Positions 51,125-59,306 of a stretch of 64,000 nt of DNA are shown here, piece by piece. The notes under the pieces are model-generated. The model was not told where the DNA came from. It did no database searches and saw only the letters and a list, made by a program, of their open reading frames with translations. Numbering within the stretch: the stretch's first letter is position 1; every line of letters starts with the position of its first letter. Source of the DNA: Pseudomonadota bacterium (lineage in GTDB: Bacteria > Myxococcota_A > UBA9042); NCBI GenBank assembly GCA_005792545.1, contig SXRM01000249.1, positions 1 through 64,000 of the forward strand, read 5' to 3'. Made by a program: the position numbers and the translations under genes.

Positions 51125-52339
51125 TCAGTGTACCACTGGCGCTGCGGCCGCGCCAAGCACCAATTGGCCCAATTCGGCCAACTGCGCCACATGGTGCAGG
51201 TCACCCTCGTGTTGCGGCACCGCCACGCACAGCCCGCCCGGACCCGCCAGGTGGCGCAGGGATTTGAGGTGCTGCGCGTCGGCGTGGGCCAGATGCCGCA
51301 GCCGGTCGCCCGCCAGGTGCAGCTGCGCGGCCCAGTTGGTCAGTTGCTCCGCCGGCGCGCCCGCCGACTGCAAGGCCGAGCGCAGGTGGGCCTCGTCGGT
51401 CGGGCCGTGCAGCGTGTCTGGCAGCTGCAACACCCGGTTGACGACGAACCCAGTGGTGCCGATGCCATGGCTGTGCAACACGTGGTGCAGGTGCCGCGCC
51501 TCACGCAGGCTGGTCTCGCCGGGCGCCGTTACCACCACAAAATGGGTGCTGTCGGCACGCAGTAGGGCATCGGTCGCCACCGCCCTGTCGCGCAGCCGCG
51601 GCAGCACCTCTTGAAAGGCCACGAAGAACTGCGCCACATCGGGCAGCGTCTCGGCGCCGAACAGCCGACCCAGCACCGACATCGCCACCGAGCCGCCGGT
51701 GCCGAGCAGACCCGACAGTCCGCCGGCTTTCTTGCCTGGCAGCGGTACCTTGGCAAACCACTTGAGCACGCGATCGTTGATAAAGCTCGCCAGCGTGTGG
51801 CCAGCGCGCAAGAAATCCAAGGCGTTGTGCATGGGCGGGGTGTCGAGCACCAGCACGTCATATTGTCCGCGCTGGTGCAACTCGCAGATGAGCTCCAGCG
51901 CCATGTAGTCGGGCGAGGCTTGTAAGGTCGGCAAGAAGGCCTTGTAGATCCGGTTGTTGATGACGTCGTCGCGCCGGGCCTGGTCGGGCAGCAAGCGCTC
52001 GACCATCGCGATAGCGCCGGTCGACGGGTCGAGCATCATGGCGTGCAGCGAGCCCTGGCCGAGCTCTGGCTGACCGGGCAGCAAGTGACGCAGCCGCGGT
52101 AGCACCTCGTGGGCGACGTTGGGGGCTGTCAGCTGCTCAGGGTTATCGGGCTGCAGCCCCAGCGCTTGCAGCAGGCGCCGCGCCGGGTCGATGGTCAGCA
52201 CCAGCACGCGCTTGCCCTGCACGGCGTACGCCAGCGCCAGCGCCGCGCTGGTGGTGGTTTTGCCGACCCCGCCAGAACCGGCCAGCACCACCAGCCCTGC
52301 TTTGGGCAAGTCGGCCGCCAGACGCACCGCGTGCTTCAC
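51125..52339 (-). CDS. ArsA/GET3-like ATPase (second gene of the pair)
   Basis: VKHAVRLAADLPKAGLVVLAGSGGVGKTTTSAALALAYAVQGKRVLVLTIDPARRLLQALGL; GTGA overlap with the upstream gene. Confidence 0.88.
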   Translation of the reverse strand: MKHAVRLAADLPKAGLVVLAGSGGVGKTTTSAALALAYAVQGKRVLVLTIDPARRLLQALGLQPDNPEQLTAPNVAHEVLPRLRHLLPGQPELGQGSLHAMMLDPSTGAIAMVERLLPDQARRDDVINNRIYKAFLPTLQASPDYMALELICELHQRGQYDVLVLDTPPMHNALDFLRAGHTLASFINDRVLKWFAKVPLPGKKAGGLSGLLGTGGSVAMSVLGRLFGAETLPDVAQFFVAFQEVLPRLRDRAVATDALLRADSTHFVVVTAPGETSLREARHLHHVLHSHGIGTTGFVVNRVLQLPDTLHGPTDEAHLRSALQSAGAPAEQLTNWAAQLHLAGDRLRHLAHADAQHLKSLRHLAGPGGLCVAVPQHEGDLHHVAQLAELGQLVLGAAAAPVVH

Positions 52340-53331
52340 GCTGGCACCGGATCCTGGCCGAGTAGGCCAGCGATTTCGTCGATTTGCGGCAGCGGCAAGT
52401 CGCGCCGAAACAGGAACGGCACTTGCAGCACCCGGCCCTGGGCCGCGTCGCTCAGCCTGGGCAATAGGGCTAGCGCGCGCTGTCGGCGGTTGGCCAGCCA
52501 GCGAGCTGCCCACAGCGCCCCTTGCAGGCCGGTTGGCCCGTGCAGCGGCGGGTCCGTTTGCAGCGGGCCCGGGTCAGCGGCCGGCACCACGCCGTTGAGC
52601 ACCAGCGCCGCCGGCACTACGCCGTGGGCCTTGTGCAGGATCGCTTGCAGTTCCAAGGTCTCGACCACCGGCATGTCTTCGGGCAGCGTCACCAGCACCA
52701 GGCCCGCGCGCTGCGGATCGAGCAACAGCTCGCGCATGCCGCCTGCGTAGTTGTGGACCGGGCCAGAGCGAAACGCCTGCTGCAAGGTCCGCGGAATCTG
52801 GTACATGCCCTGCACGAAGCCGCTGGTCGGCAGATCGCAGATCGCCAGGTCCCAGGTGCGGTCGCCGCGCGGACCGTGCAGCTGCAGCATGTGCCACACC
52901 TGGTACAGCACCAGGATCGGTTTGATGGCGGGCACGGCCTGGAAAAACGACTCCACGGCTTTGTTGCGCAGCGCCAGGTTGACCAGCGTCTCGACCTTAA
53001 GCTGCTGGATCGCGAAAAAGCGCAGGCTGTCCATGACATCCAGGGCCATCACGTCCAAGTTGGGCGCGACCCGCTGTGGCTGCGCGCCGACGTGGCGGAC
53101 GCCAAACAGCGGACCCGCGCGCGACACCGACTCCAGCTCGACCAGCAACACGCGCTTGCCCCGTTGGCTGGCATGGCGGGCCAGCGCCTGGGCCATCGTC
53201 GACTTGCCGACGCCGCCCTTGCCGGTCACCAGCAGCAGTTCGCGCTGCAAAAGGTCCGCGCAAACCTGGCCCTGCGGGAGCGGCGCGGGCGGCGAATTGT
53301 GCGCGGGGGGCGCGGTCATGGCCGGCAGCAT
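52336..53331 (-). CDS. ArsA/GET3-like ATPase (first gene of the pair)
   Basis: QRELLLVTGKGGVGKSTMAQALARHASQRGKRVLLVELES...; deviant Walker A. Confidence 0.88.
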   Translation of the reverse strand: MLPAMTAPPAHNSPPAPLPQGQVCADLLQRELLLVTGKGGVGKSTMAQALARHASQRGKRVLLVELESVSRAGPLFGVRHVGAQPQRVAPNLDVMALDVMDSLRFFAIQQLKVETLVNLALRNKAVESFFQAVPAIKPILVLYQVWHMLQLHGPRGDRTWDLAICDLPTSGFVQGMYQIPRTLQQAFRSGPVHNYAGGMRELLLDPQRAGLVLVTLPEDMPVVETLELQAILHKAHGVVPAALVLNGVVPAADPGPLQTDPPLHGPTGLQGALWAARWLANRRQRALALLPRLSDAAQGRVLQVPFLFRRDLPLPQIDEIAGLLGQDPVPA

Positions 53332-53373
53332 AGCCGGTTGGGGGCGCAGCGCAACGGTCGCAGGTAGTCGAGA

Positions 53374-53682
53374 TTAGGCGCCGGTAAACAGCAGGGCGAG
53401 TGCCGCCAGAATGTCGGCGCGGCGGTCGGCCAGGTTGGCGATGGGAGAGCGCAGTTCGCGCCTTGGCACGGCGGCGACACTGGTCGTCAACACCCGATAG
53501 GCGTTGCCGTCGATGACAAACACGGGCGTCAGGGAACGGACAACGTAGCCAACGAGCCGTGCTGCCGGGACTAGCGGAATCACGACGCGTGTTTCCAATT
53601 CCGACAGCAACTCCGCCTGAACGTCGAGCAACAGCACTTCGCCGCCGTTTGGATCGCGGTATGCGTCGAACTGCGCCATCAA
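53374..53682 (-). CDS. ccdB: CcdB-family toxin
   Basis: MAQFDAYRDPNGGEVLLLDVQAELLSELETRVVIPLVPAARLVGYVVRSLTPVFVIDGNAYRVLTTSVAAVPRRELRSPIANLADRRADILAALALLFTGA. Confidence 0.9.
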   Translation of the reverse strand: MMAQFDAYRDPNGGEVLLLDVQAELLSELETRVVIPLVPAARLVGYVVRSLTPVFVIDGNAYRVLTTSVAAVPRRELRSPIANLADRRADILAALALLFTGA

Positions 53683-53942
53683 AAATCTCGATACCGTGCA
53701 AGCGGCAGACCATACTCGCGAAAGTAGGCGTTGTAGGTCTCAATCGCCTCGCGGTTCTCCGCCACCCAATCGGCAGCTTTTTGCGCCTCGACCTGCTTGC
53801 GCAACGCCGCTTCGCAAGTCGCCGACACGTTGATGCCGGCGGCGCGGGCCTCCGCGACCAGCGCTGCATCCAGGGTCAAGTTCACGGCTTTCTTGCGCGG
53901 CTTGGCGGCGACAGGTTGCGACGGAGCGGAAGCGGCGAGCAT
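53679..53942 (-). CDS. ccdA: CcdA-family antitoxin
   Basis: KKAVNLTLDAALVAEARAAGINVSATCEAALRKQVEAQKAADWVAENREAIETYNAYFREYGLPLARYRDF; ATGA overlap with ccdB. Confidence 0.9.
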   Translation of the reverse strand: MLAASAPSQPVAAKPRKKAVNLTLDAALVAEARAAGINVSATCEAALRKQVEAQKAADWVAENREAIETYNAYFREYGLPLARYRDF

Positions 53943-53994
53943 GGCGGACCTCGAAAACGACCTATGCGCATTGTATGCGCATCCCCGCGGTCGT

Positions 53995-55212
53995 TCAACC
54001 GCCGCCGAATCCGCCGCCGCCGAGGTAGGTCTTGATGAGGCCGCATAGGGGCGAGTCGGGGCAGCACACCGGGTCGGTGATGAGGTCGGGGGCCTGTTTC
54101 TTCCAGCTGCCCGGGTTGATGCACATCCGATAGCCCTTGCTCGGGTAGTAGTAGGCCCAAAAGAAGCACATTTCCTTGTTGGCCGACTCGCCAAAGCCGA
54201 CGTTTGCGGTGGTGGAGTTGAACCACGAGCAGCGGTACTGAAAGCCCTGACCGGTCTTGAATTCCAGCGGCGGGTCGTACACCGCCATCGGCGCCTCGGC
54301 CCAGTCGAACGGCTTATCCTTGGGCGGGTACACCAGCGGCGCGTCGGTCGAGGTGCCGCCCTGGGCGAGCGCGATCTGCACGTCGGTGCCGAGCGCATGG
54401 GTGTGGCCGGTCGCAGCGAACACCTTGGTCCCTGGCCAGACGTCGATGAAATTCCACGGTGTGGTGGTGGTCTTGCCCGCCTTGAGCGAGAAATCCGGCG
54501 TGCCATAGAACAGCATGTCGGCTTCGTTTTCGACCTTGTCCTTGGGCAGCGTCGAAAACGTGATGTCGGCGCCCGTTTCAATGGCGTCCTTGTAGTAGTT
54601 GAGGTAGTGGGCCTCGATGCGGATCATCTGCTTGGCCGCGAACTTGAACGCTACCCCCTTGGGCAGCGTCAGCGTCTCGGTCGCCACCTGACTGATCATC
54701 AGCGGCACGTTGCCGCCGGACAGCGTTTCCGTGAACGGCGTGCACTTCTTGGGTTCTGGCTGTTCGACGGTGGCGTCGCTGCGGTACACGATGAGGTGGT
54801 GCGAGCCCTTGGCGAGCTTGCTGTGAATCTGGTGCACCCACACCTCGGTCTCGTTGTCCAAGCGCTTGAGGATGCAGCGGGTCGTCTCTTCCTTGGGCTG
54901 CATGGTCCACGGTGTCAGGCCCAGCTTGAGCTCGGTCGGGTAGGGCTTGGGCGGACCCGCGTCGGCTACCGCGGCGTCGCCCGGCACGGCATCTGTCGCA
55001 ACAGCGACGTCGGTCGGACTGGTCGATGTGTCGCTTTGGACTTCGACGGCCGTCGCGTCGTCGCCTGTGGCGCCATCCGCACCGCTCTGACTGGTGTCGG
55101 CCGCCGCAACTACGTCTGCACTGGCGATTACATCGGCACCCGCCGCCGCACCGCCGCCCTCACACGCCCAAACAGCCAACGCCAGTACTGGCGTCGCGAT
55201 CCACCTGCTCAT
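53995..55212 (-). CDS. PHM-like (copper type II, ascorbate-dependent) monooxygenase-like lipoprotein
   Basis: MSRWIATPVLALAVWAC lipobox; GSHHLIVYRS, IRIEAHYLN, TGHTHALGTDV, NKEMCFFWAYYYP motifs in PHM order. Confidence 0.75.
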   Translation of the reverse strand: MSRWIATPVLALAVWACEGGGAAAGADVIASADVVAAADTSQSGADGATGDDATAVEVQSDTSTSPTDVAVATDAVPGDAAVADAGPPKPYPTELKLGLTPWTMQPKEETTRCILKRLDNETEVWVHQIHSKLAKGSHHLIVYRSDATVEQPEPKKCTPFTETLSGGNVPLMISQVATETLTLPKGVAFKFAAKQMIRIEAHYLNYYKDAIETGADITFSTLPKDKVENEADMLFYGTPDFSLKAGKTTTTPWNFIDVWPGTKVFAATGHTHALGTDVQIALAQGGTSTDAPLVYPPKDKPFDWAEAPMAVYDPPLEFKTGQGFQYRCSWFNSTTANVGFGESANKEMCFFWAYYYPSKGYRMCINPGSWKKQAPDLITDPVCCPDSPLCGLIKTYLGGGGFGGG

Positions 55213-55376
55213 CCTTGCCCCAATCCGCCGCGCAGCCTGCGCCCGGCCGCCAAGCATCGCGATTTCCTCGACGTCGTCAAGGTGATTGCGGTGCCCTCGC
55301 CCCACGCTGGGTTGCCAACCGGGGCGCCAAGGCGGTACCGTCGCCGCGGCTCTCACGCCAGCCAGCGAGCCTTGTT

Positions 55377-55853
55377 ATGCGCAGCCTTCTCGTCCTTGTC
55401 GGCCTCGCCGCGATCTGCGGCGCCGCGCCGGCCTTTGCCAGCAACTGTGAGTCGATCAGCGACAGCGACGCCCGCAACCACTGCCGCGCCGTGGCCAAGA
55501 AAGACAAAGGCGCCTGCGAGTCGATCCGCGACAGCGATCGCCGCAACCTGTGCCGCGCCGAGGCGAGCGGCAACAAAAGCCACTGCGAGTCGATCAGCGA
55601 CAGCAACAAGCGCAACCAGTGTCGCGGCGTCGCCGGTGGCAAGGACAGCGCCGGTTCATGCGAATCGATCTCAGACAGCGACCAGCGCAACCACTGCCGC
55701 GCCGTGGCCCGCAAAGACAAGGGACCCTGCGAGTCGATCCGCGACAGTGACGCCCGCAACTACTGCCGAGCGGTGGCAGGTGGCAACAAGTCGCCATGCG
55801 AGTCGATCAAAGACAGCAACTTGCGCAACCGCTGCCGGGCCGAGGCGCGATAG
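55377..55853 (+). CDS. Secreted protein made of tandem CESIxDSxxRNxCRAxA repeats
   Basis: Signal peptide MRSLLVLVGLAAICGAAPAFA then six ~22-23-aa repeats (NCESISDSDARNHCRAVAKKDKGA...). Confidence 0.85.
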   Translation: MRSLLVLVGLAAICGAAPAFASNCESISDSDARNHCRAVAKKDKGACESIRDSDRRNLCRAEASGNKSHCESISDSNKRNQCRGVAGGKDSAGSCESISDSDQRNHCRAVARKDKGPCESIRDSDARNYCRAVAGGNKSPCESIKDSNLRNRCRAEAR

Positions 55854-55869
55854 GTCAGGCCGCTGCGGT

Positions 55870-57381
55870 TCAGAACGAGCACGCCGCCAGCTGCGCCGCG
55901 CAGAACTGCTCGACACAGGCCGCACAGTTGGGCGATCCGGGGTTGGCGCACCAATTGCCGCACTTGCCGTCGCGGCAGTCGATGAAATCGTCTACCGCGG
56001 CCTGGGCCGCCGGCGTGCCCGCGGCCTTGCACGCTTTGGCGCAGGTGATGTCGCCAGAGCACTTGCCTTGGCACTGGGCGATCTGCAAGCAAGTCGTGTA
56101 CAGCGCTCCAGCGCCGCCAAAGCACTTGTCCCAGCCCGCTTTGCATGCCTGCTGAGCGCACTGCAGCTGCGCGTCGCCGGCTAGGCCCGCGCACAGGTTG
56201 TCGATGCAGGTCAGCAGCCCATAGTAGTCCAGACCGCCCTGCTGGCTGGCGCTGCTGCCGCAGGTGTTGGCGCAGGTCGAAGATCCACCGCAGCCGGACA
56301 GACACTCGCTCAGCTGTTTGCAGCTGGCGGTGCCGGCGCCAGTGCAGGCTTTTTGCTCGGCAAAGCAGTTGGTGTACACGCACAGCAGCGTCTCGTTGAG
56401 CTTGCCGGCATCGGCCAGCGGTTTGCACACGGCCTTGATGCAGCCCTGGTAGCCAGCGAGCAAGCCGAGCGCGGCGTCGCTGCCCTTGGCCTTGCAGCTG
56501 TCGGGGCAGCCGGCATCGCCGGCCGGGCAGTTACCGATGCACGCCACCACCTGCGCGCACGACAGCGTGCCGCCACCTTTTGGTACGCACACGCCTTTTT
56601 GGCAAGATTGGCCGCTCGGACAGGCCGGCGCACATGGCGCATCGATGCAGACGTTGCCCTGGCAGACCTGGCCGGGCGGGCAGCCCGGGTTGCAGGCCGG
56701 CGGCGCCTGACAAATCCCCAGCTGGCAGACTTCGCCAGGCTTACAGGCGACCGGCAAGTTCCACGACAGGCAGCCTGAGCCGGTCAGCTGGCAGGTCTTG
56801 GTCGCCGGCACGCCGTCCACGCATTGCACGAGGTTGAGCGCCGGGCACGGATCCTTGCACCCGCAAATCCCTTTTTGGCATTGCAGGTCGGCTGGGCACG
56901 CTGGCTGCGCCACCCATTTGCCAGCCTGGCAGAGCTGCGGCGTGTTGCCGGCACACTGCGCCTCGCCCGCTGCGCATAGAGCGCCATCGGCTAACGGGAT
57001 ATCCTTGGCAACGTCGAGATCGGTGGCCTGACTGTCCGATGCAACCTCCGGCGCGGCATCCGGGCCGCTATCGGCAACGGCTTCGGCCTTTGCATCCGAG
57101 CTGGGCGCATCGGCCAGGCCTTCGGTCTTGCCGCCGTCGCCAGCCGTTTCTGCAGCGGTCGCGCCGTCGCCGCTGGCGTCGGTGTCGCCAAACGCGATGA
57201 TACTACAGGCAATTGGCATGCACTGCACCGGGTCGACGCAGCCGCTGCTGCCCGGGCACGGATGGCAGGCCTGGGTGACCGGGTCGCGGCAGACGCGGGT
57301 GCTGTCGGCCGGATTGGGGGCGCAGGCGGCGACGAGCGTCATCGCCCCGATCGCACCTGCCAAAAACAACGCGCGCGCCAT
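55870..57381 (-). CDS. Cys-rich lipoprotein
   Basis: MARALFLAGAIGAMTLVAAC lipobox; Asp/Ala-rich linker; CPPGQVCQGNVCIDAPC repeats and C-terminal C-rich CxxxC...C helical repeats. Confidence 0.8.
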   Translation of the reverse strand: MARALFLAGAIGAMTLVAACAPNPADSTRVCRDPVTQACHPCPGSSGCVDPVQCMPIACSIIAFGDTDASGDGATAAETAGDGGKTEGLADAPSSDAKAEAVADSGPDAAPEVASDSQATDLDVAKDIPLADGALCAAGEAQCAGNTPQLCQAGKWVAQPACPADLQCQKGICGCKDPCPALNLVQCVDGVPATKTCQLTGSGCLSWNLPVACKPGEVCQLGICQAPPACNPGCPPGQVCQGNVCIDAPCAPACPSGQSCQKGVCVPKGGGTLSCAQVVACIGNCPAGDAGCPDSCKAKGSDAALGLLAGYQGCIKAVCKPLADAGKLNETLLCVYTNCFAEQKACTGAGTASCKQLSECLSGCGGSSTCANTCGSSASQQGGLDYYGLLTCIDNLCAGLAGDAQLQCAQQACKAGWDKCFGGAGALYTTCLQIAQCQGKCSGDITCAKACKAAGTPAAQAAVDDFIDCRDGKCGNWCANPGSPNCAACVEQFCAAQLAACSF

Positions 57382-57460
57382 GGCCGCAAGGATACGTGGC
57401 CTGCGCCGCCCGCACAATCGCGCTATCATCGCCACGGCGCCTGCGCGCCGCAAAACTACC

Positions 57461-58150
57461 GTGCCGCTGCTCGAACCGACCGTGCTGTATTGCGACAACC
57501 ACCTGCTCGCGCTCGACAAGCCCGCGGGCATGCCGATCCAGGCCGATGCTAGCGGCGACCTCGACTTACACAGCTGGGCCAAGGTCTGGATCGGCAAACA
57601 GTTCCGCAAGCCCGGCGCCGTGTTCTGCGGCATCGTCCATCGGCTCGACCGTCCGGCGCGCGGTGTGGTGGTGCTGGCGCGCACCTCCAAGGCGGCGGCG
57701 CGGCTGTCGCGGCAGTTTGCCGAGCGCACCGCCCACAAGGTCTACGAGGCCGTCGTGTTGGCCGAAGTCGCCAGTGACACGGGCGACTGCGTCGATTGGC
57801 TGGCCACCGGCGAAGGATCTACGCGCGTCGTGGCGGCCAGCCACCCGGATGCGCAGCGCGCTGAGCTGACGTGGCAGGTGGCGGATCGCGCTGTCGGCCG
57901 GACGCTGTTGCAGATTGCGCTGCGCACTGGCCGCAAGCACCAGATTCGCGCCCAGTGGGCGCACCGCGGTCATCCGTTGCTCGGCGACCTGCGCTATGGC
58001 GCACCGGCCCCGCTGCCCGACCGCAGCATCGCGCTGTGGGCGCGCGAGCTGACCTTGTCGCACCCGACCCGGCCAGAGACGCTGACGTTTGCGTCCACGC
58101 CGCCGCCCGGCTGGCCGTGGCACCTGGAGGCTCGCCTTGCTCCCCGATGA
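57461..58150 (+). CDS. RluA-family pseudouridine synthase
   Basis: VLYCDNHLLALDKPAGMPIQAD...FCGIVHRLDRPARGVVVLARTSKAAARLS...LLQIALRTGRKHQIRAQWAHRGHPLLGDLRYG. Confidence 0.92.
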   Translation: MPLLEPTVLYCDNHLLALDKPAGMPIQADASGDLDLHSWAKVWIGKQFRKPGAVFCGIVHRLDRPARGVVVLARTSKAAARLSRQFAERTAHKVYEAVVLAEVASDTGDCVDWLATGEGSTRVVAASHPDAQRAELTWQVADRAVGRTLLQIALRTGRKHQIRAQWAHRGHPLLGDLRYGAPAPLPDRSIALWARELTLSHPTRPETLTFASTPPPGWPWHLEARLAPR

Positions 58151-59294
58151 TTCTTGGTCTTCAAAGGTCGCCGCCGTCGCGACTCGCCACGCCGCTACCC
58201 GACCGCTGGTGCGCGGTCAGCACGTGCCCTACTTCCGCCGTGGCGTGCTGTCGGTGCCGTCGTTCAAGTGGAACCGCACCGGCGAACCCAACGTCGAGGC
58301 GCGCGGCCAGTCGCTGCGGCTGATGGGCAATGCCACGCGTTTGCCGGTGGACGCGCTGTTCTTTGACTTGGAAGACGCGGCGCCTGACCAGCCCGAGTTC
58401 AAAGCGCTAGCGCGCGATTTCTGCCGGCAAGCGCTGCTGGCCGCGGCCGGGTGCGGTCGCGTAGTGGGTTTTCGGCCCAACGACATTCGCTCGCCGTACT
58501 TTGCCGATGACCTGGCAGCGGTGTTACCGACCGCCGGCGCGCACCTGCATTTCGTGGTGCTGCCCAAAACGGAGTCGGCCGACGAGGTGCGCGACGTGGC
58601 CCGCCTGCTGCGGGGCGCGGCCGACCGCTTCGGCTGGGCGCAGGTGCCGCGCCTGGAGGTGCTCATCGAGTCACCGCGGGCGCTTTTGCAAGCCGAGTCG
58701 ATCGCCGCCGTCGACGAAGTGGCCACGCTGGTGTTTGGCGCCTACGACTTTGCGCGGTGCATCGGTGGCGAGGTGGACCCGCAGAGCTGGCTCAGGGACC
58801 AGTCCGCAGCCCGCCAGTGGCTGCCGATCGTGGCCGCGGCTCACGGCAAAGACGCGCTCGACGCCGTGACCGCGACGCTGCCGGTTCGCGCCAAGGATCC
58901 GGCCGCGCCGACGGACGCAGAACGCGCGCGTCACAACGAGGCACTGGCGCTGGCCAGCCGCGACGCCGCCGATGCTGCGCGGCTGGGCTACGCCGGCAAG
59001 TGGGTGCTGCACCCCGACCAGATCGCGCCCATTCAGGCCGCGTTTGCGCCGACCGCCGAGCGCGCCCATCAAGCGCTTGCCCTGTGCGCCGCCTATGCCC
59101 GCGCTGCCCTGGCCGGGTCGGGGGCAGAGCGCGACGAGGCAGGCGGGCAAGTCCGGTTGGTCGACAAGGCCGTGGCGGGCGTGGAGTTCTGGGCCGTCAA
59201 GGCGGGCTTGCGCGCCGGCGCTTTGAACGTCGCCGACCTGCACGCTAGCGGTTTTTCGCTGGACGAACTGCGCGCGGCATCTTGTGGCCGCTGA
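58137..59294 (+). CDS. HpcH/HpaI-type CoA ester lyase (CitE/Mcl-like)
   Basis: RRGVLSVPSFKWNRTGEPNVEARGQSLRLMGNATRLPVDALFFDLEDAAPDQPEF...RPNDIRSPYFADDL...LEVLIESPRALLQAESIAAV...GYAGKWVLHPDQIAPIQAAF. TTG start with ggagg SD is inferred. Confidence 0.85.
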   Translation: MLPDDSWSSKVAAVATRHAATRPLVRGQHVPYFRRGVLSVPSFKWNRTGEPNVEARGQSLRLMGNATRLPVDALFFDLEDAAPDQPEFKALARDFCRQALLAAAGCGRVVGFRPNDIRSPYFADDLAAVLPTAGAHLHFVVLPKTESADEVRDVARLLRGAADRFGWAQVPRLEVLIESPRALLQAESIAAVDEVATLVFGAYDFARCIGGEVDPQSWLRDQSAARQWLPIVAAAHGKDALDAVTATLPVRAKDPAAPTDAERARHNEALALASRDAADAARLGYAGKWVLHPDQIAPIQAAFAPTAERAHQALALCAAYARAALAGSGAERDEAGGQVRLVDKAVAGVEFWAVKAGLRAGALNVADLHASGFSLDELRAASCGR

Positions 59295-59306
59295 CGCCAT
59301 CAGGGG

